Shown: in pieces, positions 34,783 to 46,448 of the stretch
How positions within the stretch are numbered: position 1 is the stretch's first letter
Layout of the letters: every line of letters begins with the position of its first letter
Assembly: GCA_007258455.2 (NCBI GenBank)
Contig: VDFB02275574.1
Span: 248,001 to 312,000, forward strand
Direction of reading: 5' to 3'
DNA length: 64,000 nucleotides
DNA from: Sequoia sempervirens
Lineage: Eukaryota; Streptophyta; Pinopsida; Cupressales; Cupressaceae
Position numbers and translations under genes: made by a program
Notes under the pieces: generated by a model
The model's database searches: none
What the model was told of the DNA's origin: nothing
What the model saw: only the letters and a program-made list of their open reading frames with translations

Positions 34783-36056
34783 TGTACTAAATTGCAAGTA
34801 CTAAATTTAGTGATGGAGTTTGCTAGGGATTGCTTGCAATCCGAAAGGGTGGTACTACCACTCAACTCCATTTTGTGAATCCATATTCACAAAAAATTTC
34901 CTACCCCAGGTGTATGATGCAAGAGCATATAGGGGTACTAGCAAGCTTGCATCACCAAAAATATTGCTATTTTTTTGTTCATTTTCAACAAGGGCTTATG
35001 GATTAGGAGAATAAATATTTTGATTTGCAACTTTGTAATTTCCCTTGGGATAAAATTGTAATTGTAATTTGGTGGGAATTATGCATTTATGAATATTTTC
35101 TAAGGAAAATTTGGGAAAATACCCCTCTTGGGCATCCCATTCTTGGTGGAGACCACTTGGGGTGCATGTGCTTGCATGTTCTAGTGCATGCTATGCATGT
35201 ATTTGCATGTCCATATTTGGAGTCGTCGAGGCCACCGAGAGTCAAAGAAGGTGCCATAATTGACCAAATTTGTTTGGCCATGGTTAAGGTGCCCATGTGA
35301 AGGCCATGTGAGCATTGAATAATTTTATTATTTTATGATTATTTCTCCAAATGGGGTGTGGATTTTCTAAGGAGGTGTTTTTCTTGTGGTTTTGGAAAAC
35401 CATAGTGGTTTTTCTCAATCACAAATATTTTTATTCAATCCTTGTCATTTGGGAAGATGGCTTTGGGAGTTTTTGGTCGTGAGATGGGGAGATGCTACTA
35501 GATTGAAGAGAGTATTTGAAGACTCCATTGTTGCATATTTCTATTTGCATAGAAGCCCATGTTTTTGGGAGCTAGTGAGCTCCACATTTTGAGAGACATT
35601 GAGCTAGTGAAGTCCATGTGAAGAGAGCTTGAGAGATTCAAGAAAAAGAAGGTTGAAAGAGACCAAGAAGAAATTTTTGTTGCGGGTTTGGAGGTTTTCT
35701 ATAGCATCCAGAAGATTAATGATTTCATGGTTTGATTGCAGTAGTGATTTCCATTATAAATTGTAGGGTGAAGATGTTAGAGGCTTGTGATAGAAGTCAA
35801 ATTGAAGGAGATAATTTTTGTATTGATATTTGTTGTTTTGTATCAATCATGTTTCAGATTTTTAATAATTTTCATCAGCCCATATGGTTACATAACCAAT
35901 AGTTTTAGTTATGCTATGTAATTCTTGAATTTCCAAGAGATTTTGAATGAACAAAGAACACTTCCTATAGATTTTTGTGTTGTTTCAAATCATTTATAAG
36001 TTGAATTTTTAGATTATTGTGAGTATTTGAATGAGGGTTAGTTTCTTACTTCATCA
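34783..36056 (+). repeat. 3' LTR of element E (right version)
   Basis: Right version of 27040-28313, ending CTTCATCA at 36056, identical to the end of the 5' LTR at 16108. The primer-binding site seen at 16110 is absent here, as expected for a 3' LTR; gypsy-1 protease follows directly. Confidence 0.75.
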
Positions 36057-36580
36057 TAAGTGCCCATCTACACACAAAAATGTGAGGGAATGATGCCTCA
36101 AAAATTCAAGAAGGAAATAAAAGGACCCCCAAACTATCCATGTTATAAGACAATTGGCTGATATTATGTTGGAAAACCTAGCTATCCCAAAATATTTAGA
36201 CCTTGGTAGCCCTATGGTAGATGTGAAAATTAATAACACGCTCATCAAGAACACTCTAATTTATCTAGTGGTAGTGATAAATGTGATGATAAGAGAAATA
36301 ACGAAAAAATCAACTAATGGATCTAAGACCCACTCCCATAGTTTTACAGCGGATAGATAGGTCAATAGTGAAACCAGAGGGTATCATTGAAGATTCAGTC
36401 ATCACATTAGACTCATGGGAATACCCAACATATTTCATGGTCCTACAACCTAAGGCCAACCTAGGAGGATACCCATTAATCCTAGGAATATCATGGTTAG
36501 CTACAAAAAATGCATTTATTAGATGTAGATCATGAAATATGATCATTTCCAATGAGAGTGTTACAAAAAATTAGTCCTCT
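36057..36580 (+). pseudogene. pro: gypsy-1 protease, right version
   Basis: As in the left version but it continues through LGGYPLILG and a degraded SWLATKNAFIRCRS, the conserved end of the retropepsin. The active-site triad is not recognisable (VVVINVM). At least one frameshift and stops interrupt it. Confidence 0.75.
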
Positions 36581-37229
36581 ACCCACCTGCACAACCTCAT
36601 GTTGACCTAGAGCACCCTGTCTAGCCAAACTTGGAAGATGATGACCAATATTATCTGCAAATTCTCATGACTATTGAATGAAAATCTAATCAATATCCAG
36701 GAAAAGGATGAAATTATTTCCAATATTATGCAAAACTCTTATGGAATGGACCTATAGCAAGACAAATTCCTAGCATGTTTGAATTTCTCATTACATAATA
36801 TTATATGTACAACAACCTCTGAATCTACATCATAATTATTCCATACATTATTTCCACACAATTGTAATCTTAATTTATCAAGGCTAGATGTTGCTTATGT
36901 CATCACTTCTTCTATACCAATGGAAATAACATATGATAGAATACTCAATATCAATAATCAATTGACAACTTCCCAACAATCTAAATTATTTACAATGTTG
37001 CAAGCTCACACAACAATATTTTCTTGGGAATACCATGACATGAAGGGTATAGATCCTAATCTTTGTGTGTAAAAAATATACATCAATGGGAGATACAAAC
37101 CAATAAGACAACCACGATGCAAGATGAACCTAGTTGTGAGGGATATAGTGAAAATAGAGTTGTAAAAATTGTTAGATGTATGGTTTATATATCCAATATC
37201 AGACAATCAATGGGTTTCCACATTACTAA
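36581..37229 (+). other. gypsy-1 spacer between protease and RT
   Basis: Stops in all frames; a decayed linker. Short Pro/Glu-containing pieces resemble the linker of gypsy polyproteins but are too broken to assign. Confidence 0.4.
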
Positions 37230-37740
37230 TAGTACCTAAGAAAGGAGGTAAGTGGTGATTATGTGTGGATTATAGAGAATTAAATACAACCACGAGGGAG
37301 GATCATTTCCCTCTTCCTTTCATTGATCAAGTGTTAGATTCATTGGCATGGAAGAAATACTTTTCTTTCCTAAATGGGTTTAGTGGCTACAATCAGATTA
37401 AAAGAGCTCTAGATGATTGAGATAAAAAAACCTTTACATGTCCATGGGGTACCTATGCCTAATCACTCTTTCCATTTGAGCTATATAATACCCCTACAAC
37501 TTTTCAAAGGGTTGCTTTGAGCATATTTTAAGATTTTTCCCATGATTTTATGGAAATATATGGATGATTTCACCACCTATGGGGATTCTTATGAAGAAGC
37601 ATTGGAAAACTTGGAGAAGGTCCTTCAAAAGTGCAAAGATCACAATCTCTCTCTTAGTCATGAGAAGTGTTTTATGATGATGACTGAAGGAGTGATTTTG
37701 GAACACTTTGTGTCAAGTAGGGGAATTTAGGTGGATCCTA
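37230..37740 (+). pseudogene. pol: gypsy-1 reverse transcriptase
   Basis: Motifs in order: PKKGGK and LCVDYRELNTTT, FPLPFIDQVLDSLA, YFSFLNGFSGYNQI (first catalytic Asp replaced, usual LDGYSGYNQ), TFTCPWGTYA, then the YMDDF box at about 37557-37571 inside the open piece 37542-37730, then HNLSLSHEKC. Ty3/gypsy RT copies element RNA to DNA. The catalytic YMDDF pair is kept but several stops (for example after KRALDD) kill the protein. Confidence 0.85.
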
Positions 37741-38400
37741 ATAAAATAGAAGTGATCTCCACTCCACCTACCCCCCAAAAGTAGAAATATGTAAGAATTT
37801 TTCTTGGCCATGTAGGATATTACAAGAGATTCATTAAATATTTCAATAAGATAACAACTCCCCTGTTTGTCCTCTTATCTAAGGACATTGAGTTTGAATG
37901 GAACACTACCTGCCAAGAAGTTTTTGAAGCTCTTAAAATCTCACAAAGACAATTGTTTTGAGGGGACCTGGCTAGAAAGTTCCTTTTCAAATACATACAA
38001 ATGTATCTGATTTTGCTATAGGATTTATTTTAGGACAAAATAAAGCTAATTTGGAGTATGTTATTTATTATATAAGTAAAAATCTACAAGTTGTTGAGCT
38101 TAATTATACTATTGCAGAGAAGGATAATTTAACAAATTCATACACTATATCATTGTCTATCCTATTTTTTTTCATACTAATCATACAACAATTTGATATT
38201 TAATGAAAAAACTAGTGGTTGGTGGACAACTTGTAAGATGGTTATTATTTCTGCAAGAATTTGATATCACTATTGTGGATAAACCAAGCAAGGAAAACAT
38301 GGTAGATGATTTTCTCTCTAGGCTAAACATCAAAACAAAAGAAGAAATTATGGATGAATTTTTTCTTGATGAATACTTGTTTGCCTTAATAGTACACACA
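37741..38400 (+). pseudogene. pol: gypsy-1 RNase H remnant
   Basis: Continues from RT: VDPNKIEVI, LGHVGYYKRFIKYF and EFEWNTTCQEVFEALK (thumb/connection), then badly shifted RNase H sequence, then the clean piece GGQLVRWLLFLQEFDITIVDKPSKENMVDDFLSRL split over two runs (38215-38330), which is the conserved RNase H end. A small antisense frame here is a shadow. Confidence 0.75.
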
Positions 38401-39800
38401 CCTTGGTATGTATATCTAGCTAACTACTTGGTTGTAGGTGATACACCCCATCATCGTTCACTAGGAGAAATGAATCATTTAGTTGAATACAACTTCCCAT
38501 ATTCATGGGTGTTTGCCTACTTATTCTACATGGGCACTGATAATATTATTTGTATATGCATAATGAAATATGGTATTTATGACATTATGAAGGCTCATGA
38601 TTAGCCTTGTAGAGGGCACTTTGCAGCCATGAGAACAACACTCAAGATACTAAACATTGGATAAGTTGGCCAATGCTTCATAAAGATGTAGTTAAGTTTA
38701 AAAGAAGATGTGATCATAGTCATAGAATGGGTAGACCTACAAAGAGTGATGAGATGCCCCTACAACCATAATTGGCTATTGCACCGTTTGATAAATGGGG
38801 TCTTGATTTCATTGGACCAATAGACCCCACTTCCAATGATAAGGAGTATATACTAGTCTTTATTGACTATTTAACCAAATGGGTAGAGGTTAAAGCATTA
38901 CAATTTTTGAGAGATAGAAAGGTTGCAACATTCCTATATGAGGATATCTTCATAAGGTATATAGTGTCTAGGGAGATAGTCACATATCAAGGACCACAAC
39001 TTACTTCAAATATGATTGCCCATTTGGTCAAATAATATGAGATCGTACATAGGAAGTCAACTCCTTACCACCCACAATGAAATGGACAAGTTAAGGTTAT
39101 AAATAGAGAAATTGAATCAATTCTAACCAAGACAGTCAAATCACATAGAAAGGATTGGGTAGCAAGGTTACCAAAAAGCAGTTTGGGCATATAGGATAAC
39201 CTAGAAAACCACCACAGGATTTATGACATATGAATTAGTATATGTGAAAAAGATTTTCCTCCCCATTGATTTTGAATATAAAACACTTAGAACAACTATG
39301 CATCTCGGAATGGATCTCTCTGAAGCTCAAATAGATATACTACACCATCTCAATGCTCTAGATGAGTTAATGATGGAAGTAGTTCATCATATAAAAATTG
39401 TGCAAAAGCAAAGAATCAAATGGCATGACTAGTTCATCAAAACAAAAGAATTTCATGAGGGATATTAGACATAACTCAATTATTCAAGATACACTTGGAT
39501 CACAAGGGTAAATTGAAAACATAGTGGTTAGCTCCTTATGAAATAAAACAAGTCTCTTAAAATAGAGTAGTACAATTAACAACAATTGATCTAGTCAAAT
39601 TCTCTATGATGGTAAATGGGCATTGTCCAGAGCTTTATACAAATCCATTGTATAAAGAGGAGTTTATACATGATTTGCAACAACAATTTACACCACCCTT
39701 AGGTTTACCAAAATCAACATTAATTTCCAATCGTAAAGACACCATTGAATCATCCATTTCCATATCTATAGATGAGCCAACCAACTCACCTACTCATATT
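38401..39800 (+). pseudogene. pol: gypsy-1 integrase
   Basis: Integrase inserts the DNA copy. The zinc-binding N-terminus is seen as KAHD and CRGHFAAM (about 38590-38640), then DHSHRMGRPT. The core at 38772-39035 begins FDKWGLDFIGP (first catalytic Asp) and has YILVFIDYLTKWVE; the second Asp site reads TYQGPQLTS, so the Asp of TDxGPQ is Tyr. The Glu region INREIESIL follows at about 39105. The C-terminus (39223-39812) includes LGMDLSEAQIDILHHL and TIDLVKFS-type residues. Frameshifts and stops are frequent. Confidence 0.85.
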
Positions 39801-40460
39801 CAACAGATATGATTGTCACTCATTAATAATAAAAAAAACATACACACACACACTACATCTCTAATAAAATGTCCCACCAGCAAAATCCATTACTAGATAC
39901 ATGCAATAAAATTACAAGCAATTCTCCTCATAGGACCTGTAGCAACAAACCCGAGGCATTTACACAAGGTACATGTTCTACTATTTCCCACAATAACTAC
40001 CTCCAACTCACTTCCACTCCACATGCAACAACTATCACTTTCCATTGACATCACATTCATCACATCACACACAACATATCACTTCACTACAAGTTACTTC
40101 CATTAATGTTGTAGCCTTCCTTTTGTACTAGTATTTTTGCAAACATTTCATTGCCCACTCGATTTATTAATGTGACAAGATACATGTAGTCACATCCATT
40201 TACTTCCATCATCACAACTTTCTAAACTAGTTGCTACTCAACGGCCATCCAAATAACATCACACACCACCACCTTTCTCATCATCGCAACCATTCCAAGT
40301 ATTCTTCACATTACCAACTATGATTACCATTAACTCTTTATTTTCTCTAAAATTCATGTTCATACAACATTTAATTCATACTATATACCTATTTGTGATG
40401 CTCTAAACATGAATTCCTTTGTACTCCCCATATACCTTGTCATTTGAGGATAAATTAAAA
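39801..40460 (+). other. gypsy-1 3' untranslated region
   Basis: AT/C-rich with repeated CATCACA and CACTTCC words (39960-40330). No ORF. It ends with TTTGAGGATAAA and the polypurine tract. Confidence 0.5.
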
Positions 40461-40609
40461 CTTTCAACTGGGGGATGATTTCATATTAATTATAAATGTA
40501 AAAAATATTTGGAATGCCTTGTACCTTCATAAGCTAAATGATCAATCGATTAAGTTTAAAATTACATATACCGACACAAGCAATCTCTGGTAAAGTTACA
40601 ACTGAAACG
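40461..40609 (+). mobile_element. gypsy-1 polypurine tract and 3' LTR start
   Basis: CAACTGGGGGATGA at 40466-40477, after AGGATAAATTAAAACTTT, has the form found at the 3' end of Athila-like elements. The following ~120 bp (TGATTTCATATTAATT) would be the LTR start, cut by LTR F near 40600. Confidence 0.55.
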
Positions 40610-41989
40610 AAGAAAAATAGAACCCTAGGTCTAATGTGTAAACCTAGGATTCAAATTTTGTGTGTGGGGGTGCCTTTTTGTAATATTTCATTAAGATGGA
40701 GATCAACAAGGTGTTTAGATTGACTTTCAACCATGAAGGTGAGCCAATTAGACCTAGATCTGCATCTTTTAGGGTCTTAAAATGGATTGGAATTCATTTG
40801 TTCATTAGCCTAATTAGACTATGTGCCCTAGTATGAAAAATGCAAGATATTGATAGTTAATAGATTGAAATAGAGATTTGCAAGAAGATATGGGAAGGGA
40901 AGAGTGTTGTGTACCTATCCTAAATGTTTGGTATCAATTTTTATAGGAGGATAGAGTCACCCAAAGGTGTCCCAGTCCTTGTAGGGGTGTCCTCTGCTTT
41001 TGTAGTCCTTTGATGGAAGATCCGAGATCCTTGTTTCCACTTGCAGACTTGTTAGATCAGTGTCGGATAATTTTGTAGGTGAGTTTCTATGAGTTGACAA
41101 GGTATAAGTTTTTGAATGCAACAATGGATAAATGTTCTTCAAACTTCCTTCAATCCTCTTCAAACCTAAAATCTACACATTCAAAAAGAGAGGAAATGTC
41201 GTGCCATTTAGATGCTTTCCTTAGTTAAACCTCGTGTTAGTGTTTCCACTTCCACAATGGCAATGTCAATGATAAATGGATAAATGATAGGAAGAAATGA
41301 TGAAATCACAAAGTGTTACAAATCACCACCCATCTATGGCTTCCTTGAAGGACTGAAGTCATGTACATCACTTCAATGTCTTGGATCTTTTCTTGCTCGA
41401 TTGCTTGAATTTCTTTGAGACCTACAACAAGGGTTAGCCTTCACAAATAATGATAACATGAACATACATAAACTCACATAGGATTTTACATGATGCTTGG
41501 ATCTTGAATTGCTACAATAAAGCTCTGAAATATTGTTGTTGACTTGCTTGATAGTGCTCTTGATCATAAGTTTACCAATATTTTTCTAGATTCTTTCACA
41601 TAGTTTTCAAAATGGTGAAATAACTATGTATATATAGGCATTTATTCTAATTTCCCGCAAATTAAATCCTAATAGCTAACATTTGTAACCTGAATTTCAA
41701 ATGTTAAAATATAGACACCCACATATTCACATTTGGATCTCGACAAAATAGGGGGACTCAAACGCCTAAGGGTATCCTATTCTTGGCCCTATTTTCCATA
41801 AAATAGGGTGTTAGGGGAAAAACATTAAATAAATGCATTTGTTCAATGCTTGTCATTTCTCAAAAAATGGTAAAAATAGGCTATAAAATGTATAATTTAG
41901 GAAATAGGGTGCTTGATTAGGCTCAATAATTTAGGGGGGACAAAACATAGTATGAAATTGTCAAGAGTGACAATTTAAGATGCTACATT
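40610..41989 (-). repeat. LTR F, 3' LTR of element G
   Basis: On the minus strand it starts TGTAGCATCTTAAATTG right after a purine-rich tract. It aligns with 45431-46448 over its left ~1.02 kb and with 28751-29850. It contains two copies of the CCCAAGG...CCTTGTAGGG palindrome-like module (about 40958 and 41765). Confidence 0.7.
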
Positions 41990-42006
41990 TTGCTCCCACT
42001 TTAGTG
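41990..42006 (-). promoter_or_regulatory. polypurine tract of element G
   Basis: Minus-strand AAAGTGGGAGCAAAA abuts the LTR start at 41989. Around it, CACTTTAGTGAGAGT and CTCACACTAAAGTAG (41997-42054) form an imperfect inverted repeat. Confidence 0.6.
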
Positions 42007-42059
42007 AGAGTATGAACTTACACTTAGACTCACACTAAAGTAGAAAATATATGTTAAGA

Positions 42060-43670
42060 GGGGTCTAATTGACCAAATATTGAAGAGATGGGATGACTAA
42101 GGATCAAGGTAGAGTTCACAAGCTCCTATAAGGATCAAATATCCCATTTCAAACCAACATAAGCACAAAGGAACATACACATGTATGAAATGCAACAAGA
42201 CACCATCCACAAACATACATGTCACAAAACACAAAGCATATAGGATGAAAACACATGATATAACATAATATATAAATGACAATAAATGAATATAAACATA
42301 ATTAAAACACAATGTAAACATGAACAAGACACACAAACAAACACACAATAAAAGTACAAGGTTAGTACTAAAGGAATTCAAGTCGGTAAGGCAAATAGAC
42401 CTTAGTCTTAAATTTGTCTCAAATACCAAACGTCATCCATCGAATAAAGGAATGCTCCCATGAGGACTAAAAAGTTGCGTTATTCCACATTTATCATGAT
42501 CCACATGGATCTTCTAGCTAGCAAGTTGTGTTATACTAGGTGTCCATGCAATATGATGAGTTTCACAAGCCTAGCAAGGTGTGTTATGTTAAACACTCAT
42601 GAAACACATAACTCTATTGGAAAGCAAGTTGTGTTATGCTCGATGACCATGTTAAGGCATTCATAACTCAAATCACAAACTAGAAGGAAACACATACTAG
42701 TGAAGTTTGATATTCACTAGGTGATCCCCCAAGACAAGGTAGCAAAATGAGAAACACACTAGGTTTAGTGAAGTCTGTTATTCACTAGGTGTGCACCCAT
42801 GCCAACCATACCAAGAGTTATACTCCTCGATAAATCTGATAAGGTGCTAAAAAAATGATCAAGATGTTAAGCCAACACATCATTGAGTTCAATGCTTATG
42901 AACAAAGTGAAGCAAAAATGGAAAACTCACCTAAAGAGGTGTACAAACTTGCATAGGGAGGCGCATAAACGATGACAAGATAAGGCCAAAACCTCGAGGG
43001 GTGTTATAACACCACCACAAGAGGTGATTTTCAAAATAAAAAAGGGGCATTCCTCATATATATGAAAGGTCACACCTTAGGGAACATCACACATGACATC
43101 ACCACCAAGAGAGGACAAGTTACGGAATAGGAACTCACACCTTAGGGCATACTAACCATAGCCATCACCGCCAAGGGGAACATCATATGCCAAGAATAGT
43201 CACTCTTAGGGGATATCAAGCCCAACATCACCACAAAGGAGACACTAACATAGATCAAGAAGGCCATACTTTTATTGAGAAGGTCATACTTCCTAGGAGA
43301 TGTATGCTATCATTAATAAAAAGGGACCATTTTTTATGCAAACAATAAGTAGAGGACTATATGGCCAGCCTTGAAATATTAGTGTACTTGCTACACTAGC
43401 ATTTTAAGGAGATATAAAGAGATCACTTGCTAAAAGGAATGCACCTAACATAAAGCTACCTAACCCCTTGCCCCCCAAGTGTAGGGACAAAAGACGAGCC
43501 AAGATAGATGATGATATGTTGGTCCTTACAAAATGAAATATGATTGCATAAAGCTTAGTTTATACCCCCATTCATGGTAGTAAGCATGTTGTGATACTAA
43601 AACTACCACATAGCAAGGAGAAAAGAATATTAATGTTAATCTATCATACATTCAACTTGATCTCCATAAG
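42060..43670. other. element G non-coding interior with repeats
   Basis: No gene seen. Two groups of degenerate repeats occupy it: GCAAG(T/G)TGTGTTAT units at about 42470-42660 with AGTGAAGT(T/C)TG(A/T)TATTCACTAGGTG at 42697 and 42768, and CACCTTAGGG...CATCACC(A/G)CCAAG units at about 43070-43250. Confidence 0.55.
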
Positions 43671-44575
43671 GATCAAATTCTCTTAATTTCTTCTTTAAAG
43701 CACAACATTCATCGGTAGTATGTCCAAATATTCTACGATATGTGCAACAAGATGTATTTGTATTTTTTTTATTGTATTTTCATTCATGCACAAGTGGTAT
43801 TGTAATTAATCCTAAATTTAAAAGTGTAGCTAGACTAATCTCAGTCTTTGATAAAGGACGCAGAGAGGGTAGCACACCTTTCTTAATAGGACCATGGACT
43901 TTGTATTTCTTAGTGGGTCAAACAAATGTTTCATGTAAAGGTGAAGGACCTTGGTAACCTATTCCTTTTGTATCTTCGGATGGTGTTTGTTCCAAAAGGG
44001 AGTGGATCTCATGTTCATTCTTTATGTCACATCCTTGTTTTGTCAATATCTTAAAGCCTTTCCCATAGATTTGCTCCAAGTTAACAAGTGTGTTTGTAAC
44101 ATTATGCTCATTTGATGGAAGAGTGGTTGATGTGCTTTCCTTGTGATTGTTATTGATAGGTTTTTCCATGTGTATTGGTTGAGGTATGAATTGTAAGTCA
44201 CTTTCCTTATGCAATGCAAAAAACATTTCAAGTGGTCATATGATAGGTGGTGTTGGTTGTTGGTATGAGTGATTAGGCAATCTCATGGAAGGATAAAAGG
44301 TTGTGTTATTCTCAAGGTTGCACAAAGAATTTAAGTATGAATCCATTCATACTCTCCTCATCTCGTCCCAAGATATCTACATCATGAGTACATGCGTTAG
44401 GTGGTGAAGGATTATGAATATTCTCATTGGAATTAGGGTCATCACCAAATGCACAACATGAAACATCCACCAAGGACTTCAAAGAAGTCAACATATTCCC
44501 AAAACATTTAGCCATCATGGTGATGATTTTACTAAGGTTTAGATTGTTATGCAATGGGTGATTGGAAGACAAACA
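43671..44575 (-). pseudogene. gag: element G gag-like remnant
   Basis: Minus-strand pieces from 44572 (MSSNHPLHNNLNL) to 43918 share an Asn/His/Thr-rich composition. The 44226-43918 piece contains YGKGFKILTKQGCD, similar to a G-patch-like stretch next to plant gypsy gag ends. Just downstream (43740-43685) a short stretch CCTYRRIFGHTTDECCALKKK has the Cys-x2-(His)-x3-GH-T-x3-C pattern of the gypsy Gag zinc knuckle. No protease or RT follows. The assignment is moderate. Confidence 0.5.
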
Positions 44576-45430
44576 ACAAATCTAGATATATGATCTTGAG
44601 AAAACTCTATCACAAAAAATTTGAACCAAAAAGAGTAGGACATAGTCGCCCAAGGGCATCCCTGTCCTAGGTAGGGTTTCAAGAAATTTAAAAGCTGACT
44701 ATGTGTGATATTGTTCAAGGTTTCTTGATCTAGTTGCAAACAAGTCTAACAGTAAATATATTTCTAAAATTTGTTAAATTTATGCCAATGCAAGTGTGTA
44801 ACAATATGTGAATAATAAATGACAATTTGGAATGCAATTTTTATGACCTAAAATACAAAAATTGATCGATTGTAAGATGCCTAAATCTAAAAATGACTAT
44901 TTTGATTCACTTTTTAAGCTATATGAAAGATTCCTAAATGAATACAATTAAGAATTCCAAAATAGCGATATGCAAATAGACACAAAGACATAGAAGTGTG
45001 AAAATTTTTGTTGATTCAAGTGTAGGATAGAGGTACCCAAGGGTGCCTATGTCCTTGATAGGGTGTTTGAAAACTGAAAAAACTGAATGTTTATTAGACT
45101 ATCTAAGTGCTCTATTTCTACGTGCAAATAGTTTTAAAAGTCACCATTTCTCCAAAAATTTCTCAATTTAAGATAATGTGACTTAAATGCAAATGTGTAA
45201 CAATTCTTGAATAGAAAATTCCAATTATGAATGCAAATTTTCAATGTAGATCTAATCTAAATGACTGAAATAAACCTTAATGCAACTTATGATGTAAAAT
45301 GATATGCAATTTTTTTTTTGAATTTTTATGTCTTTTATGATTCAAAATGAAACCCTAAATGAGAAATGCAAAACTTAAATCTAAGGTGAATTTCAGAAGG
45401 TATATAATGTTAACAAGTCATTTTCACCAA
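44576..45430 (-). other. element G leader, or inner part of its 5' LTR
   Basis: No ORF. It contains the palindrome-like modules CCCAAGGGCATCCCTGTCC (44650) and CCCAAGGGTGCCTATGTCC (45033). No clear primer-binding site was found. Confidence 0.4.
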
Positions 45431-46448
45431 AATAAAATAAAGAGAAATAGAACCCTAGGTCTAATGTGTAAACCTAAGATTCAAATTTTATGTGCAGAGG
45501 TGTCTTTTTCTAATGTTTCATTAAGATAGAGATCAAAAAGGTGTTTAGATTGACTTTCAACCATCAAGGTGAACCAATTAGACTTGGATCTACATCTTTT
45601 AGGGTCTTGGAATATATTAAAATTAATTTGCTTTTATTAACCTAATTAGACTATGTGCCCTAATATGAAAAATGCAAGATACCAACAATTAATAGACTTA
45701 AACAGAGATTTGCAAGCAAATTTGGGAAGGGCAGAGTGTTGTGTACCTATCATGAAAGTTTGGTGTTGCTCTATATGGGAGGAAATTTTTTCCCAAGGGC
45801 ATCCCAGTCCTTGTAGGGATGTCCTGCTCTACTTTTACAGTCCTCTAATGTCAAATTTGAGATCCATGTTTTTGCTTGCAGACTTGTTGAATCATTGTTA
45901 GATAATTTTGTAGGTGAGTTTCCATGAGTTTACAAGGTGTAGGGTTTTTAATGCAATAATGGATAAATGATCTTCAAACTTCCTTCAATCCTCTTCAAAC
46001 TTGAAATCTACACATTCAAAAATAGAATGATAAATGCCTTAGTTAAACCTTTGTTGGTGTTCCACTTCCACAATGGCAATGCCAATGATAAATGGATAAA
46101 TGATAAGAAGGAATGGTGAAATCATAAAGTTCTACAAATCACCACCCTTCAATAGCTTCCTTGAATGACTGGAGTCATGCACATCACTTCAAGGTCTTGG
46201 ATGTTTTCTTGCTTGATTGCTTGAATTGCTTGGAGATCTACAACAAGGGTTATCCTTCACAAATAATGATGACATGAACGTACTTAACCTCACATAGGAT
46301 TTGGCATCATGCTTGGATATTGAATTGCTGTAATAAAGCTCTGAATTTTTTTTCTTGAATTGCTTGACAGTGCTCCTGATCATAAGTTTACCAATATTTT
46401 TCTACATTCATTCTCTTAGTTTTCAAAATGGTGAAATGACTATGTATT
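45431..46448 (-). repeat. LTR F, second copy (5' side of element G, truncated)
   Basis: Aligns with 40610-41632 (about 85-88% by eye) starting AAATAGAACCCTAGG. It is cut on the right by LTR I after ACTATGTATT. An antisense frame here that is partly conserved among the three F copies is not a credible gene. Confidence 0.7.

Larger units (their letters stand above)
29951..36489. repeat. direct duplication, right copy
   Basis: Partner of 22208-28745. It starts at the first base after the gap and continues past 36489 into gypsy-1 sequence that the left copy lacks. Confidence 0.9.

Noticed and set aside
38203..38604. 133-codon open frame as an independent gene
   Set aside because: Its first half is the conserved RNase H end of gypsy-1 and the rest is the linker to integrase.
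42450..43330. CRISPR-like array
   Set aside because: Units are degenerate, spacing is irregular and the context is a plant retrotransposon.
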